Source of the DNA: Bacilli bacterium
GTDB taxonomy: Bacteria; Bacillota_I; Bacilli_A; RF39; UBA660
Direction: 5' to 3'
Assembly: GCA_017459965.1 (NCBI GenBank)
Contig: JAFUBW010000011.1
Location: 1-64,000, forward strand
Length of the DNA stretch: 64,000 nt
The first letter of the stretch is position 1. Each line of letters opens with the position of its first letter. The notes beneath the pieces are model-generated. The model was given only the letters and a program-made list of their open reading frames with translations, ran no database searches and was not told where the DNA came from. Below are positions 43,604 to 51,095 of the stretch, piece by piece. Position numbers and translations under genes: made by a program.

Positions 43604-43864
43604 CTATTTAGTTAAGTGAATTGTGTACATTCCATTTGAGTATTCTTTATATATTAGATATTTTAATTTTTCTAATATATCAAGACTTTTTCTCAAACCA
43701 ATATTTTTAATGTTTATTACTTGTTGTATTTCCCCTACATTTATATCAGTGATTATTCTATCAAATCCTTTTGTATAAATATAGGAGTATATTAGTTTTG
43801 TTTCTTTTGGAATTCTTTTATCTTTCCAAATATTTTGTGATATCTCTAGGTGTCTTAATCTCAT
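43604..43864 (-). CDS. Winged-helix protein of element 2 backbone
   Basis: The 86-residue protein is nearly the same as the element 1 protein at 27893 over its whole length. It starts MRLRHLEISQNIWKDKRIPK and continues ETKLIYSYIYTKGFDRIITDINVGEIQQVINIKN. It is the first gene of the backbone operon, opposite the XRE regulator. It may control or support replication and excision. Confidence 0.65.
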   Translation of the reverse strand: MRLRHLEISQNIWKDKRIPKETKLIYSYIYTKGFDRIITDINVGEIQQVINIKNIGLRKSLDILEKLKYLIYKEYSNGMYTIHLTK

Positions 43865-44021
43865 TCATAAATTTCCTCCTTTCTTTTTTGTCTGTTTCTC
43901 CCGACACTTTGATTCTAGCATAGTAATTATATAGTTGTCAAGAAAAACCGACAAAATTATTGATTTTTTTTATTTGGTGTGTTATTATAGTTTTATCAAA
44001 GGGAGAAAAAGAGGTGTTTTA

Positions 44022-44552
44022 ATGGATAATAACAATGAATATAATTTAAAGATTATTCTTTCTACTGCAAGAGAAAAAAAGGGTTATTCTCAAAGAAAAT
44101 TAGCAAAGATAATAGGTATACACCACTCTTCTTTAAATGATTTAGAAAATGGTAGAATTAAGAAAATAGATGTTGAAATATTAAGAAAAATTGCTGAAGA
44201 ACTTGATTTAAGTTTAGATCTATTATTAAAGGCATCTGGTTATAATCAAGTAGCTTTTATGTTTGAACAAAATAGTTCTTTAAACAGAAAATCTACAAAA
44301 GATTTAAAAAATCTTGTTGAAGAGTATAGATTATCTCAAATGGATTTACTTGATGATGCATATAAAAAAAGAAGTATCGTTAGAGATTGTAGAACCAGAT
44401 TAAATAGTCTTGCGATTAAATTAGAAAACTATGATATGTATAAAGGAATATGGACTATTGAAAAGATAGCAGAAGAAATAAAAGAAATTAATAAGGAACT
44501 TGCTGAAAGTGGCAAAAAATATGATTATTCAAAATTACCGAAAGATATATAA
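44022..44552 (+). CDS. XRE-family regulator of element 2
   Basis: The 176-residue protein has an N-terminal helix-turn-helix (LKIILSTAREKKGYSQRKLAKIIGIHHSSLNDLENGRIKKIDVEILRKIAEELDLSLDLLL) and a helical C-terminal half. The start MDNNNEYNL follows AAAGAGGTG; a longer frame opening 29 codons upstream overlaps the intergenic operator region. It is the counterpart of the element 1 regulator at 28310. GTTGTCAA and GACAAAA repeats in front of it may be its operator. Confidence 0.85.
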   Translation: MDNNNEYNLKIILSTAREKKGYSQRKLAKIIGIHHSSLNDLENGRIKKIDVEILRKIAEELDLSLDLLLKASGYNQVAFMFEQNSSLNRKSTKDLKNLVEEYRLSQMDLLDDAYKKRSIVRDCRTRLNSLAIKLENYDMYKGIWTIEKIAEEIKEINKELAESGKKYDYSKLPKDI

Positions 44553-44633
44553 AAAATAACCTTTTACCTTTTCATAAGATTAGGTATTAGGTTATTTTTT
44601 TATTTTATGATTGCATTAGCTTTCATAAAAAAA

Positions 44634-44750
44634 GTGGCATTACAGCTTACGATAGTTTGCAGTTTTGCCACAGCAAAAAGGGGTTCAAAGGGATCTCCCT
44701 TGCACACGTTCGTTATTGGCTCTGCCAATATCGTAGTGTGTTACTATTTT
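44634..44750 (+). other. Candidate MobV-type oriT of element 2
   Basis: A hairpin GTGGCATTACAGC facing GCAGTTTTGCCAC (about 44635-44672) precedes TATTGGC-TCT-GCCAATA (44714-44730) and TAGTGTG-TTAC at 44734-44744. The last equals the pMV158-type nick sequence. The loop of the first hairpin shares TTACGAT and AGTTTG with element 1. Both copies keep their stem pairing although bases differ. Confidence 0.65.
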
Positions 44751-44823
44751 GCCTAAAATAGTTTAAAAAACGAAAATCCATTAGTTACGTAATTTCTTTT
44801 GGATTTTCGCATGATTTTTATAA

Positions 44824-45387
44824 TCAATCCACTTCATAATAGTATAAATTAGAACTATCTGAATCATATATAACTAGAATAAAACCATCATGAGTTTCGA
44901 TATCATTTATAATCATTTGATTTTTATATTTAAAATAATAATAACCTTTTTTTACATTAGATAATTCTTTTTGCTTATCATCTCCATATGATAAATCTGG
45001 TAAATTACTACTTAAAGGCAATTTATTATTTTTTTTCATTTGTTTTTCAATTTGTTCCTTTGAATTTGAACAATCTAACCTAATAAGTAACTCTGCATTA
45101 CGTATACCATCAGCATATTTATCTATTAATTTGCATGATTTAACATCAATACCTGTTTCCTTTTTTATTGTTTCACGATTATTATATATTTTTTCACAAT
45201 AAAAGCCATATAATAAACAGCTCCCAACAAGTAAAAGCCATATCTTTATTATTTTAGAACATACTTCTACATTTCTAGATAGCTTTTTCACAGCACTTAT
45301 AATACAAATAATAATTACAGCTAACATGGGAATAAAAGTTAATATTAGTAAAAATATAATTAATTCAAATATGGTATCTACAATCAT
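44824..45387 (-). CDS. Membrane protein of element 2 cargo, paralogous to the lipoprotein upstream
   Basis: The 187-residue protein has two N-terminal membrane segments and a soluble C-terminal domain. That domain has the pattern I..C.LIDKYADG...AELLIRLDCSN, GYYYFKYKNQ and FILVIYDSDSSNLYYYEVD. The same pattern occurs in the lipoprotein encoded next (45486): DISDCNIIID, FVKANCSN, YYLFID, SLVIYDKDSN IFYYYTF. The two are paralogues with different membrane anchors. Function is unknown; immunity proteins often occur as such duplicated pairs. Confidence 0.55.
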   Translation of the reverse strand: MIVDTIFELIIFLLILTFIPMLAVIIICIISAVKKLSRNVEVCSKIIKIWLLLVGSCLLYGFYCEKIYNNRETIKKETGIDVKSCKLIDKYADGIRNAELLIRLDCSNSKEQIEKQMKKNNKLPLSSNLPDLSYGDDKQKELSNVKKGYYYFKYKNQMIINDIETHDGFILVIYDSDSSNLYYYEVD

Positions 45388-45485
45388 ATTTGCCTCCTTA
45401 ATATTTGGTTACAACATACCACTAGTTCACATTGAAACAAACAACAACAGTCTTTTAGACTACTATTATCACTTTTTATTTAAAA

Positions 45486-45971
45486 TTAAGTATCAAATGT
45501 ATAGTAATAAAAAATATTTGAATCTTTATCATATATAACAAGTGAAAAATTAAATGATCCTCTATCTAACAATTCAGAGTCATCATGTATACCTTTACTT
45601 TCATCATGACGATCAATAAATAAGTAATAGCCATTTTCAATTTTAGGAATCCCTATTTTATTTGCTAATTCATATCCATAATTTATCCCATCTTTTGTAC
45701 CACCATACATAATTAACCCTATATTTTCAGAAAATGGCAATTCATTCCACGATTTTACTTGTTTTAATAATTTTTCAGATGCATTAGAACAATTTGCTTT
45801 AACAAAATGTTCACCATCTCCATGAAACCAGTCTTGCGTATTCTTATCAATTATAATATTGCAATCTGATATATCTATATCTGTCTTTTCATTTATATAA
45901 TCAACAATTGAAGTTTTAGTACAGCCTGTCATACTTAATAAAGCTATTGTTACTACCAACATTTTTTTCAT
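45486..45971 (-). CDS. Lipoprotein of element 2 cargo
   Basis: The roughly 161-residue protein has a lipoprotein signal (VTIALLSMTGC with the lipobox before the cysteine) and a domain paralogous to the membrane protein at 44824, with conserved cysteines in DISDCNIII and NCSNASEKLL. It should be tethered to the outer face of the cytoplasmic membrane. The start MKKMLVV follows AAAGGTGG. Function unknown. Confidence 0.6.
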   Translation of the reverse strand: MKKMLVVTIALLSMTGCTKTSIVDYINEKTDIDISDCNIIIDKNTQDWFHGDGEHFVKANCSNASEKLLKQVKSWNELPFSENIGLIMYGGTKDGINYGYELANKIGIPKIENGYYLFIDRHDESKGIHDDSELLDRGSFNFSLVIYDKDSNIFYYYTFDT

Positions 45972-45982
45972 ATTTACCACCT

Positions 45983-46423
45983 TTAATTAAAGATTTTATC
46001 TTTATTTTCTTCAACATATTTTTGTAAATAATCAGTTAGTGATGGGTTAAATTTATAAAATATATAATCTTCTTTCTCACCATCATTTTTATTTTTTAAT
46101 GCATTCTTATAATTATTTGCTATTTCTTCACTACTAACTTCTTTAAGTGCATTATATAATTCATTTGAATCAAAATCAGTATAATTTTCAAAAAAACTAT
46201 TATGACCACCACTATTAACTTCTGCATCATACAAAAAACATAAAACTGCTTTTCTTTGAATTTCATTTAGTGAATCTAGTTCTTTTGTTGTTATTGTGTA
46301 TATAAATGAATTCCATGAATCCGTTTCATTATAAAGTCCATTTTCTATATTATTTCTGAAATTTTTAATTATTTTACGAGATTTAATTTTAAATTTCAAA
46401 TTTTTAATTAACTTAGATAACAA
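45983..46423 (-). CDS. DMP19/DUF4375-like protein
   Basis: The roughly 146-residue protein matches DMP19: SLNEIQRKAVLCFLYDAEVNSGGHNSFFENYTDFDSNELYNALKEVSSEEIANNYKNAL and the C-terminal SLTDYLQKYVEENKDKIFN. The family includes DNA-mimic DMP19 of Neisseria and many proteins of toxin-immunity neighbourhoods. The start is a TTG or GTG after AAGGTGAT. A remnant of a second copy lies at 47308. Confidence 0.75.
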   Translation of the reverse strand: MLSKLIKNLKFKIKSRKIIKNFRNNIENGLYNETDSWNSFIYTITTKELDSLNEIQRKAVLCFLYDAEVNSGGHNSFFENYTDFDSNELYNALKEVSSEEIANNYKNALKNKNDGEKEDYIFYKFNPSLTDYLQKYVEENKDKIFN

Positions 46424-46509
46424 ATAAATCACCTTCTTAAAAAATTGTTATAAATTAAAAAGTAGATTCATACTTTTAATTTTTCTATTAAATGTTAAAT
46501 AATTTATGG

Positions 46510-47184
46510 CTATTTAAACAATCTTATGATATCATTATTAATGTATATAGTATAATCTTTATTTGCTTTATCTGTATTTATTACGATATAAATATTTTCA
46601 ATAATATCATATGGATCATTGATATTTTTTTTATTTGTTTGAAAATTTATATGATTAATATTTGAATTTGTTGAATCTTTTATAATTGTTTTTTCATCAG
46701 TTTTTCGCATATAACTTATTATTATTCCAATAGTATTGTTATCAGATATTTTATATAATTGATATGAGTATTTATCATTATTTAGATATGGTTTTATAAC
46801 ACCAAAATTGATTCCATTTTGATTGTATTTATACCATTTGTTATTTTTTTTATAAAAACAAACGAAATCAACAAATTTATTATCTTTTGTATATGCAACA
46901 TAAGAATAATCTTCATATTCAAAAGAATTAACTACTTTATAATAAGGATAATAATAATTAAATGATTTTATTGTATTATTAAATCCAACAAGATTACCAT
47001 AATTCCAATAAAAGTGAATAAAGATGAAAATTGATACTATAGAAAATAAATCAATATAAATCTTTTTTTGTTTTGATAGTTTTGTATGTTCTTTTATATA
47101 GATAAATAATATCCAAATAATTATTAATATAATAAATATAAAAATAGAAAATGTATAATGATTAATAAAATAATAATCTTTCAT
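46510..47184 (-). CDS. Unknown membrane protein of element 2 cargo
   Basis: The 224-residue protein starts MKDYYFINHYTFSIFIFIIL after AGGAGGC. It has two N-terminal membrane segments followed by a beta-rich outer domain (VVNSFEYEDYSYVAYTKDNKFVDFVCFYK). No family is recognised. It lies between the DMP19-like gene and its remnant, about 80 bases from the former. Confidence 0.5.
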   Translation of the reverse strand: MKDYYFINHYTFSIFIFIILIIIWILFIYIKEHTKLSKQKKIYIDLFSIVSIFIFIHFYWNYGNLVGFNNTIKSFNYYYPYYKVVNSFEYEDYSYVAYTKDNKFVDFVCFYKKNNKWYKYNQNGINFGVIKPYLNNDKYSYQLYKISDNNTIGIIISYMRKTDEKTIIKDSTNSNINHINFQTNKKNINDPYDIIENIYIVINTDKANKDYTIYINNDIIRLFK

Positions 47185-47307
47185 AATGCCTCCTATATTA
47201 TACAATTATTTATACTTATAATTGCTAAATGATTATATCATCAATTATAAAATCATATAATAACACTCATAAATTGATATCAATCCTCTTTTCAAATCTT
47301 TAATTAA

Positions 47308-47358
47308 TTAACGAGATTCGATTTTAAACTTAATCTTTTTAAAAATATTTGAAACCAT
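47308..47358 (-). pseudogene. Remnant of a second DMP19-like gene
   Basis: A 16-codon frame after AGGTGTTGG reads MVSNIFKKIKFKIESR and stops. It resembles the N-terminus of the DMP19-like gene at 45983 (KLIKNLKFKIKSRKIIKNF). No continuation is found in the following 100 bases. It is probably the leftover of a deleted duplicate. The rest of 47185-47517 holds no recognisable gene and only AT-rich sequence. Confidence 0.45.
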
Positions 47359-47517
47359 TTCCAACACCTACTTTATTCAATTATACTATTTAATTGCAAT
47401 TATTATATATGTTTTTAAGTTATTATCTTTTATTAACAAAATATCTGGTTTTAATTAATTTATATTAAATCTATTATTATCAATAGGATAAAATCTAAAT
47501 AATATTCATAAACTTAA

Positions 47518-48339
47518 TCAATTGTTAATTTCTTGTATTCTATTTTTAGCTTCTTTTACTATATATAATGATCTACCATTTTCAATAACAAAATTTAAAT
47601 ACTTTAGTTCCGCCTTTTTATTTTTTAATTTTTCATTTATATAGGCTAATTTATAATTATAATTAACTATATCTGATTTTGATTTAGATAGTTTTAATAT
47701 ATCTTTATAATAGTTTTCTGCATATTTAAGGTTTTCTTTAGTTGGATTTTCATAAATATCTAATGATATTTTATTAGACATATATGCACTCTCAATGAGA
47801 TATTTTAATTCATTATCTACCTTGGGATAATTTATCATTTCGCTTAATTCATTCAATCTCACTTTTGCCTCTTCATACTGTTTTAAATTTCTATAAACAA
47901 CAATTAAATTATTCAAATAAGTTACTTTATTCATCATGCTTATTTTTGTATTTTTAAAAATAGGATTAAAATCAGATAAAATATCTAAAGCTTCTTTATT
48001 TTTTCCTAATGATATATACCCTGTTGATAAACCTATTCTAACAAATGGTTCTAATTCTTTATTATCTGTTATTCCTATTTTAAGTCTTTTATAAAAGGTT
48101 TCATAAGTTTTTGTATATGTTTCTGCATCGCAATCATAATAATGTTTACTAACTACTTTTATTCTTTTATCTGCTTGTATATTAAAGAAAAATGCAACAA
48201 CAAATATAAATATGGTACAAAGGAAAAGTGCAAGAATTATAGAGAAAGTTAAAAATAGAGTTAAAAATAGAACAAATAATCCACCTAAAATTACTACTAA
48301 AGTATATTTTTTATACAAGTCTTCATAAAGTTTTAACAT
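47518..48339 (-). CDS. Membrane-anchored TPR-like protein
   Basis: The 273-residue protein has two N-terminal membrane segments (TLVVILGGLFVLFLTLFLTF and ALFLCTIFIFVVAFFF). Helical repeats with TPR-like spacing follow (GLSTGYISLGKNKEALDILSDF, LNNLIVVYRNLKQYEEAKVRL, YNYKLAYINEKLKNKKAELKYLNFVI). TPR repeats bind proteins, so it may act as a membrane-bound scaffold. No known family beyond this. GGTGGTGAG precedes the ATG. Confidence 0.6.
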   Translation of the reverse strand: MLKLYEDLYKKYTLVVILGGLFVLFLTLFLTFSIILALFLCTIFIFVVAFFFNIQADKRIKVVSKHYYDCDAETYTKTYETFYKRLKIGITDNKELEPFVRIGLSTGYISLGKNKEALDILSDFNPIFKNTKISMMNKVTYLNNLIVVYRNLKQYEEAKVRLNELSEMINYPKVDNELKYLIESAYMSNKISLDIYENPTKENLKYAENYYKDILKLSKSKSDIVNYNYKLAYINEKLKNKKAELKYLNFVIENGRSLYIVKEAKNRIQEINN

Positions 48340-48407
48340 AAATCACTCACCACCTATAATAATTATAACATATATATTAGTAAATAAGAATTAATATATC
48401 TATCTTT

Positions 48408-48830
48408 TTAAAAATGCATTTCTACATAATAATATCCATTTCCCAATTCTTCAAAATAAATAATATTATCTCCACTACCCTTAATTTCATTTTCATTATA
48501 TAAATAGCCATCTCCAGATTTTTTAAATTCATCATTTAATTTAAACCCACTACAGCATTCATCTCTATGGTATTGTATTTCATAATAATTACTATTACCA
48601 CCCATACCTTCTCCGCCAAAATCAATTGTAGCCGTATTATTATAAACTTCAACCCTTCTAACTCCATGTATTTTTTTCAAGCCTTTAAAATTGCCAGTTT
48701 TCGAAGCTTTAATAAATTTTTCTTCATTATTTCTATATATTTTAATAATTTCATCTTTGTCTTCTATACCGCAACCAGTCAAAATAAATATAATAAAAAA
48801 AACAATAATCGTACTTAAAAACTTTTTCAT
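48408..48830 (-). CDS. Lipoprotein of element 2 cargo
   Basis: The 140-residue protein has a lipoprotein signal ending LTGC near residue 20. The mature part is short and rich in Gly, Asp and Tyr (RRVEVYNNTATIDFGGEGMGGNSNYYEIQYHRDECCSGF). It has a domain of unknown type with two adjacent cysteines. It resembles small lipoproteins often placed next to immunity-like genes. A possible partner is unknown. Confidence 0.6.
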   Translation of the reverse strand: MKKFLSTIIVFFIIFILTGCGIEDKDEIIKIYRNNEEKFIKASKTGNFKGLKKIHGVRRVEVYNNTATIDFGGEGMGGNSNYYEIQYHRDECCSGFKLNDEFKKSGDGYLYNENEIKGSGDNIIYFEELGNGYYYVEMHF

Positions 48831-48871
48831 AAAACACTTCCTTATGTTAATTATAACACAAACTATTATAT

Positions 48872-49090
48872 TTAATCTAAATTATATAATTTGCTTATAT
48901 CAATTATTTTATTATCAATTCTTCGAATAATATCTTTAATCTTTTTTTGATATTTTTCTTTTTCTTCCTTTGTATTAACATTTTTTAGTAATTTATTATA
49001 AAACTCCAATTGCATATTTAATAATTCTAGATCCTTTTCATTATTTTCTATTTGATGATTTACAATATAATCAATTAATTCTTTATTCAT
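48872..49090 (-). CDS. Small helical protein of element 2
   Basis: The 72-residue protein reads as two helices (LLNMQLEFYNKLLKNVNTKEEKEKYQKKIKDIIRRIDNKIIDISKL). It corresponds in position and pattern to the 98-residue protein at 34169 in element 1, next to the divergent regulator. No family is recognised. Confidence 0.5.
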   Translation of the reverse strand: MNKELIDYIVNHQIENNEKDLELLNMQLEFYNKLLKNVNTKEEKEKYQKKIKDIIRRIDNKIIDISKLYNLD

Positions 49091-49211
49091 ATATCTTACT
49101 CTTTTCTACAAATTTCTTTATTTACTTCCAACATAATTATATAGGTTATATAACCAATAGTCAATAAACCTTTTAGATTGATAAGATTAAATTATAGGAA
49201 GGTATTGATTT

Positions 49212-49448
49212 ATGAGTAAAATAAAGAAAATAAAAATTGAAAAAGGATATTATTTATTTAAACTAGAAGAAGTATTATCTAATAAAGGAATAAGTATTAA
49301 TAAATTAATGAGAGATACAAATACTGATTTTAAAGTTATTAAAAGACTTATGAATGGTGATATGGTAAGAATTGATATTATTGTTCTTGCTAGAATATGT
49401 GATTATTTAAAATGTGATATTACTGATATAGTAGAATATAAGAGATAA
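49212..49448 (+). CDS. Small Cro/YozG-type HTH regulator
   Basis: The 78-residue protein is essentially one helix-turn-helix: YLFKLEEVLSNKGISINKLMRDTNTDFKVIKRLMNGDMVRIDIIVLARICDYLKCDITDIV. It is of the small HTH_26 type. It is the plus-strand counterpart, in element 2, of the two-domain XRE at 34589 in element 1. AGGAAGG precedes the start. It probably controls the cargo or relaxase. Confidence 0.85.
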   Translation: MSKIKKIKIEKGYYLFKLEEVLSNKGISINKLMRDTNTDFKVIKRLMNGDMVRIDIIVLARICDYLKCDITDIVEYKR

Positions 49449-49480
49449 AATTAAAAATATTTTTATCTCTTTTTATTATA
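49440..49480. terminator. Terminator between the HTH gene and the relaxase (element 2)
   Basis: AGAGATAAAA and TTTTATCTCT form a stem around a TTAAAAATA loop, with T runs after it on the plus strand. Confidence 0.7.
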
Positions 49481-50753
49481 ATCTCATTCCATAATCATCT
49501 CTACTTTTGTATTGTGATCTATCGTATGTCTTATATTTATTTGGTATATTTACATAATCAAATAATTCATCTTCTTTAGAAGTTCCTTTTGATATGTGAA
49601 ATACATCTTGTGTATTAAAATCTTTTTTATCATAATAATCAATTATTTCGCCTTTAGTAAGTTCTTTTGACTCTTCATTACCATGTAATAAAATCTTTCT
49701 GAAAAACTGCTTAATAGCCCTTAAAATGGCTTCTACATAAGATTTTAATTTATTATTCTCTTTTTGTAATTCATAATTTTTTTCTTTTAATGAATCTATT
49801 TCATTTTGCATATTTTTATTATCGTATTTAAGTAAATTATAATCTTTTGATTGTTTATCAACTTCTTTAAATACTTTTTCTAATTTAGGTTGTAATTCCA
49901 TTACTTTTTTTGATTCATTAATAACATTATTCATACTATCAAATGTATCTTTTTCTACAATAACATGTTTTTTATCAAATGGAATTGTTTTATTAGTTTT
50001 CATTTTATATTCTAAATTAGACATTGCTTTATCTAATCTATCATTTCTAACATTAAGATCATGATTTATTTTTCTAGTTATTTTCTTGTATTCCTTAATT
50101 TGTATATGTTTATTATCACTACCTTTGATACCTCTTTCTAAATCAAACCCTCTACTAACTAATCTAGCATGGTATTTGTCTTGTAACTCAGATAGGTGTA
50201 TCTTATCTCTTATATATTGTTTCTTTGAAATAGTATATCTTTCAGTATTAGTTCTCTTATCAAACTTTTTAATTAATGGTACTACTACACAATGGACATG
50301 TGGTGTTTCTTCATCTAAATGAATAGTTGCATGTAATACTTGTTCTTTTTTATATCCTAGATCTTCATATACAAAATCCATACATGTATTTGCCCATTCA
50401 TATATATCAGCAAGTTCCATGTTATCAAAGAATTTATGAGTTGCTGTAAATAGTAGTTCATCTGCGACTACATTTTTTGATTTATTTAACATTTGTGTAT
50501 AAGTTCTTTTCCTATCTTCTCTTTCAGTTTTCATTCTTTCATTATGTTGTTTTTCATATTCTTTTGTTAATTGTCTAAATCCTTTAACATATTTACAATC
50601 TAAAGGTACTAAATCTATATTTCTATAACTTTCTTCTACCCTTATATCAGGATTAGAATTATATTTTGTTTTTTCTCTTCTATTATGTGCTCCTATTTGT
50701 GATAAATCAGATATAGTATAAATAGGTTCACTCCTAAATATTGCATAATTCAT
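49476..50753 (-). CDS. MobV-family relaxase of element 2
   Basis: The 425-residue protein is clearly homologous to the element 1 relaxase (MNYAIFRSEPIYTISDLSQIGAHNRREKTKYNSNPD; ATIHLDEETPHVHCVVVPLIKKFDKRTNTERYTISKKQYI) and has a coiled coil and the C-terminus DDYGMRL. It would nick oriT and lead strand transfer with a helper system. The final GMRL is a variant of the GMSL motif of element 1. Confidence 0.92.
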   Translation of the reverse strand: MNYAIFRSEPIYTISDLSQIGAHNRREKTKYNSNPDIRVEESYRNIDLVPLDCKYVKGFRQLTKEYEKQHNERMKTEREDRKRTYTQMLNKSKNVVADELLFTATHKFFDNMELADIYEWANTCMDFVYEDLGYKKEQVLHATIHLDEETPHVHCVVVPLIKKFDKRTNTERYTISKKQYIRDKIHLSELQDKYHARLVSRGFDLERGIKGSDNKHIQIKEYKKITRKINHDLNVRNDRLDKAMSNLEYKMKTNKTIPFDKKHVIVEKDTFDSMNNVINESKKVMELQPKLEKVFKEVDKQSKDYNLLKYDNKNMQNEIDSLKEKNYELQKENNKLKSYVEAILRAIKQFFRKILLHGNEESKELTKGEIIDYYDKKDFNTQDVFHISKGTSKEDELFDYVNIPNKYKTYDRSQYKSRDDYGMRL

Positions 50754-50788
50754 ATATCTACCTCACTTTCTTTTTATGCAGAAAAAAA

Positions 50789-50815
50789 AATACTTTCGTT
50801 AAAAAGTATCTTATT
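50789..50815 (-). terminator. Terminator downstream of attP in the circular form (element 2)
   Basis: The minus strand reads AAGATACTTT, TTAACG, AAAGTAT followed by TTTTTTTTTC. It is in the same place as the element 1 terminator: between the host 5' fragment and the relaxase. Confidence 0.65.
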
Positions 50816-50866
50816 TCATATATTATTTAATTTTATAGATTATTTTTTGCTACAACTCTTACTATA

Positions 50867-50929
50867 TTATCTGGGTATATGTGGGCTTTGGTGACCTGCA
50901 TCTATTACTATCTTAACATCATTATTCAT
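50867..50929 (-). pseudogene. Split LysM amidase, 5' part (continues at 40980)
   Basis: AGGAGG and then ATG at 50927-50929 open MNNDVKIVIDAGH, the start of an amidase_3 domain with its first zinc ligand, then run into element 2 as QSPHIPR and a stop. Joining to 40980 across TG restores DAGHGGSDPGAS. The reconstructed protein has about 420 residues. Confidence 0.85.
50870..50897 (-). other. Right attachment site of element 2
   Basis: Core TG at 50892-50893. TCTGGGTATA (50870-50879) lies 12 bases inside the element and faces TATACCCAGA at the left end. Host codons for GH of DAGHGG sit at the core. Confidence 0.82.
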
Positions 50930-51068
50930 AATTACCTCCTAAATTATAGTATGATAATTACCTAAATATGTGAAAAAAAGATAAAATTAAAAGAGTACAT
51001 AATACTCTTTTTTTGAAAGACACGGGATAACCAAAATATATAGAAGGCGCAATGATGGAAGAGGAAGA

Positions 51069-51095
51069 AAAAATAGATTTTTTAAAATCTATTTT
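51069..51095 (-). terminator. Terminator after the Panacea-domain gene
   Basis: AAAAATAGATTTT and AAAATCTATTTTTT form a stem overlapping the stop codon. A second hairpin (AGAGTA, CATAA, TACTCT with T run) lies at about 50992-51014. Confidence 0.6.

Larger units (their letters stand above)
40979..50893. mobile_element. Element 2: integrated mobilizable element (serine recombinase, MobV)
   Basis: The element is about 9.9 kb, bounded by TG at 40979-40980 and 50892-50893. It splits a LysM amidase gene. It encodes a large serine recombinase, a small ORF, two HTH/initiator-like proteins, an XRE regulator, a cargo block of lipoproteins, DMP19 and membrane proteins, a small Cro-like regulator and a MobV relaxase. 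The gene order and the noncoding landmarks match element 1, so the two share one backbone, but the target genes, recombinases and cargo differ. There are no secretion genes, so it is mobilizable only. Confidence 0.88.
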
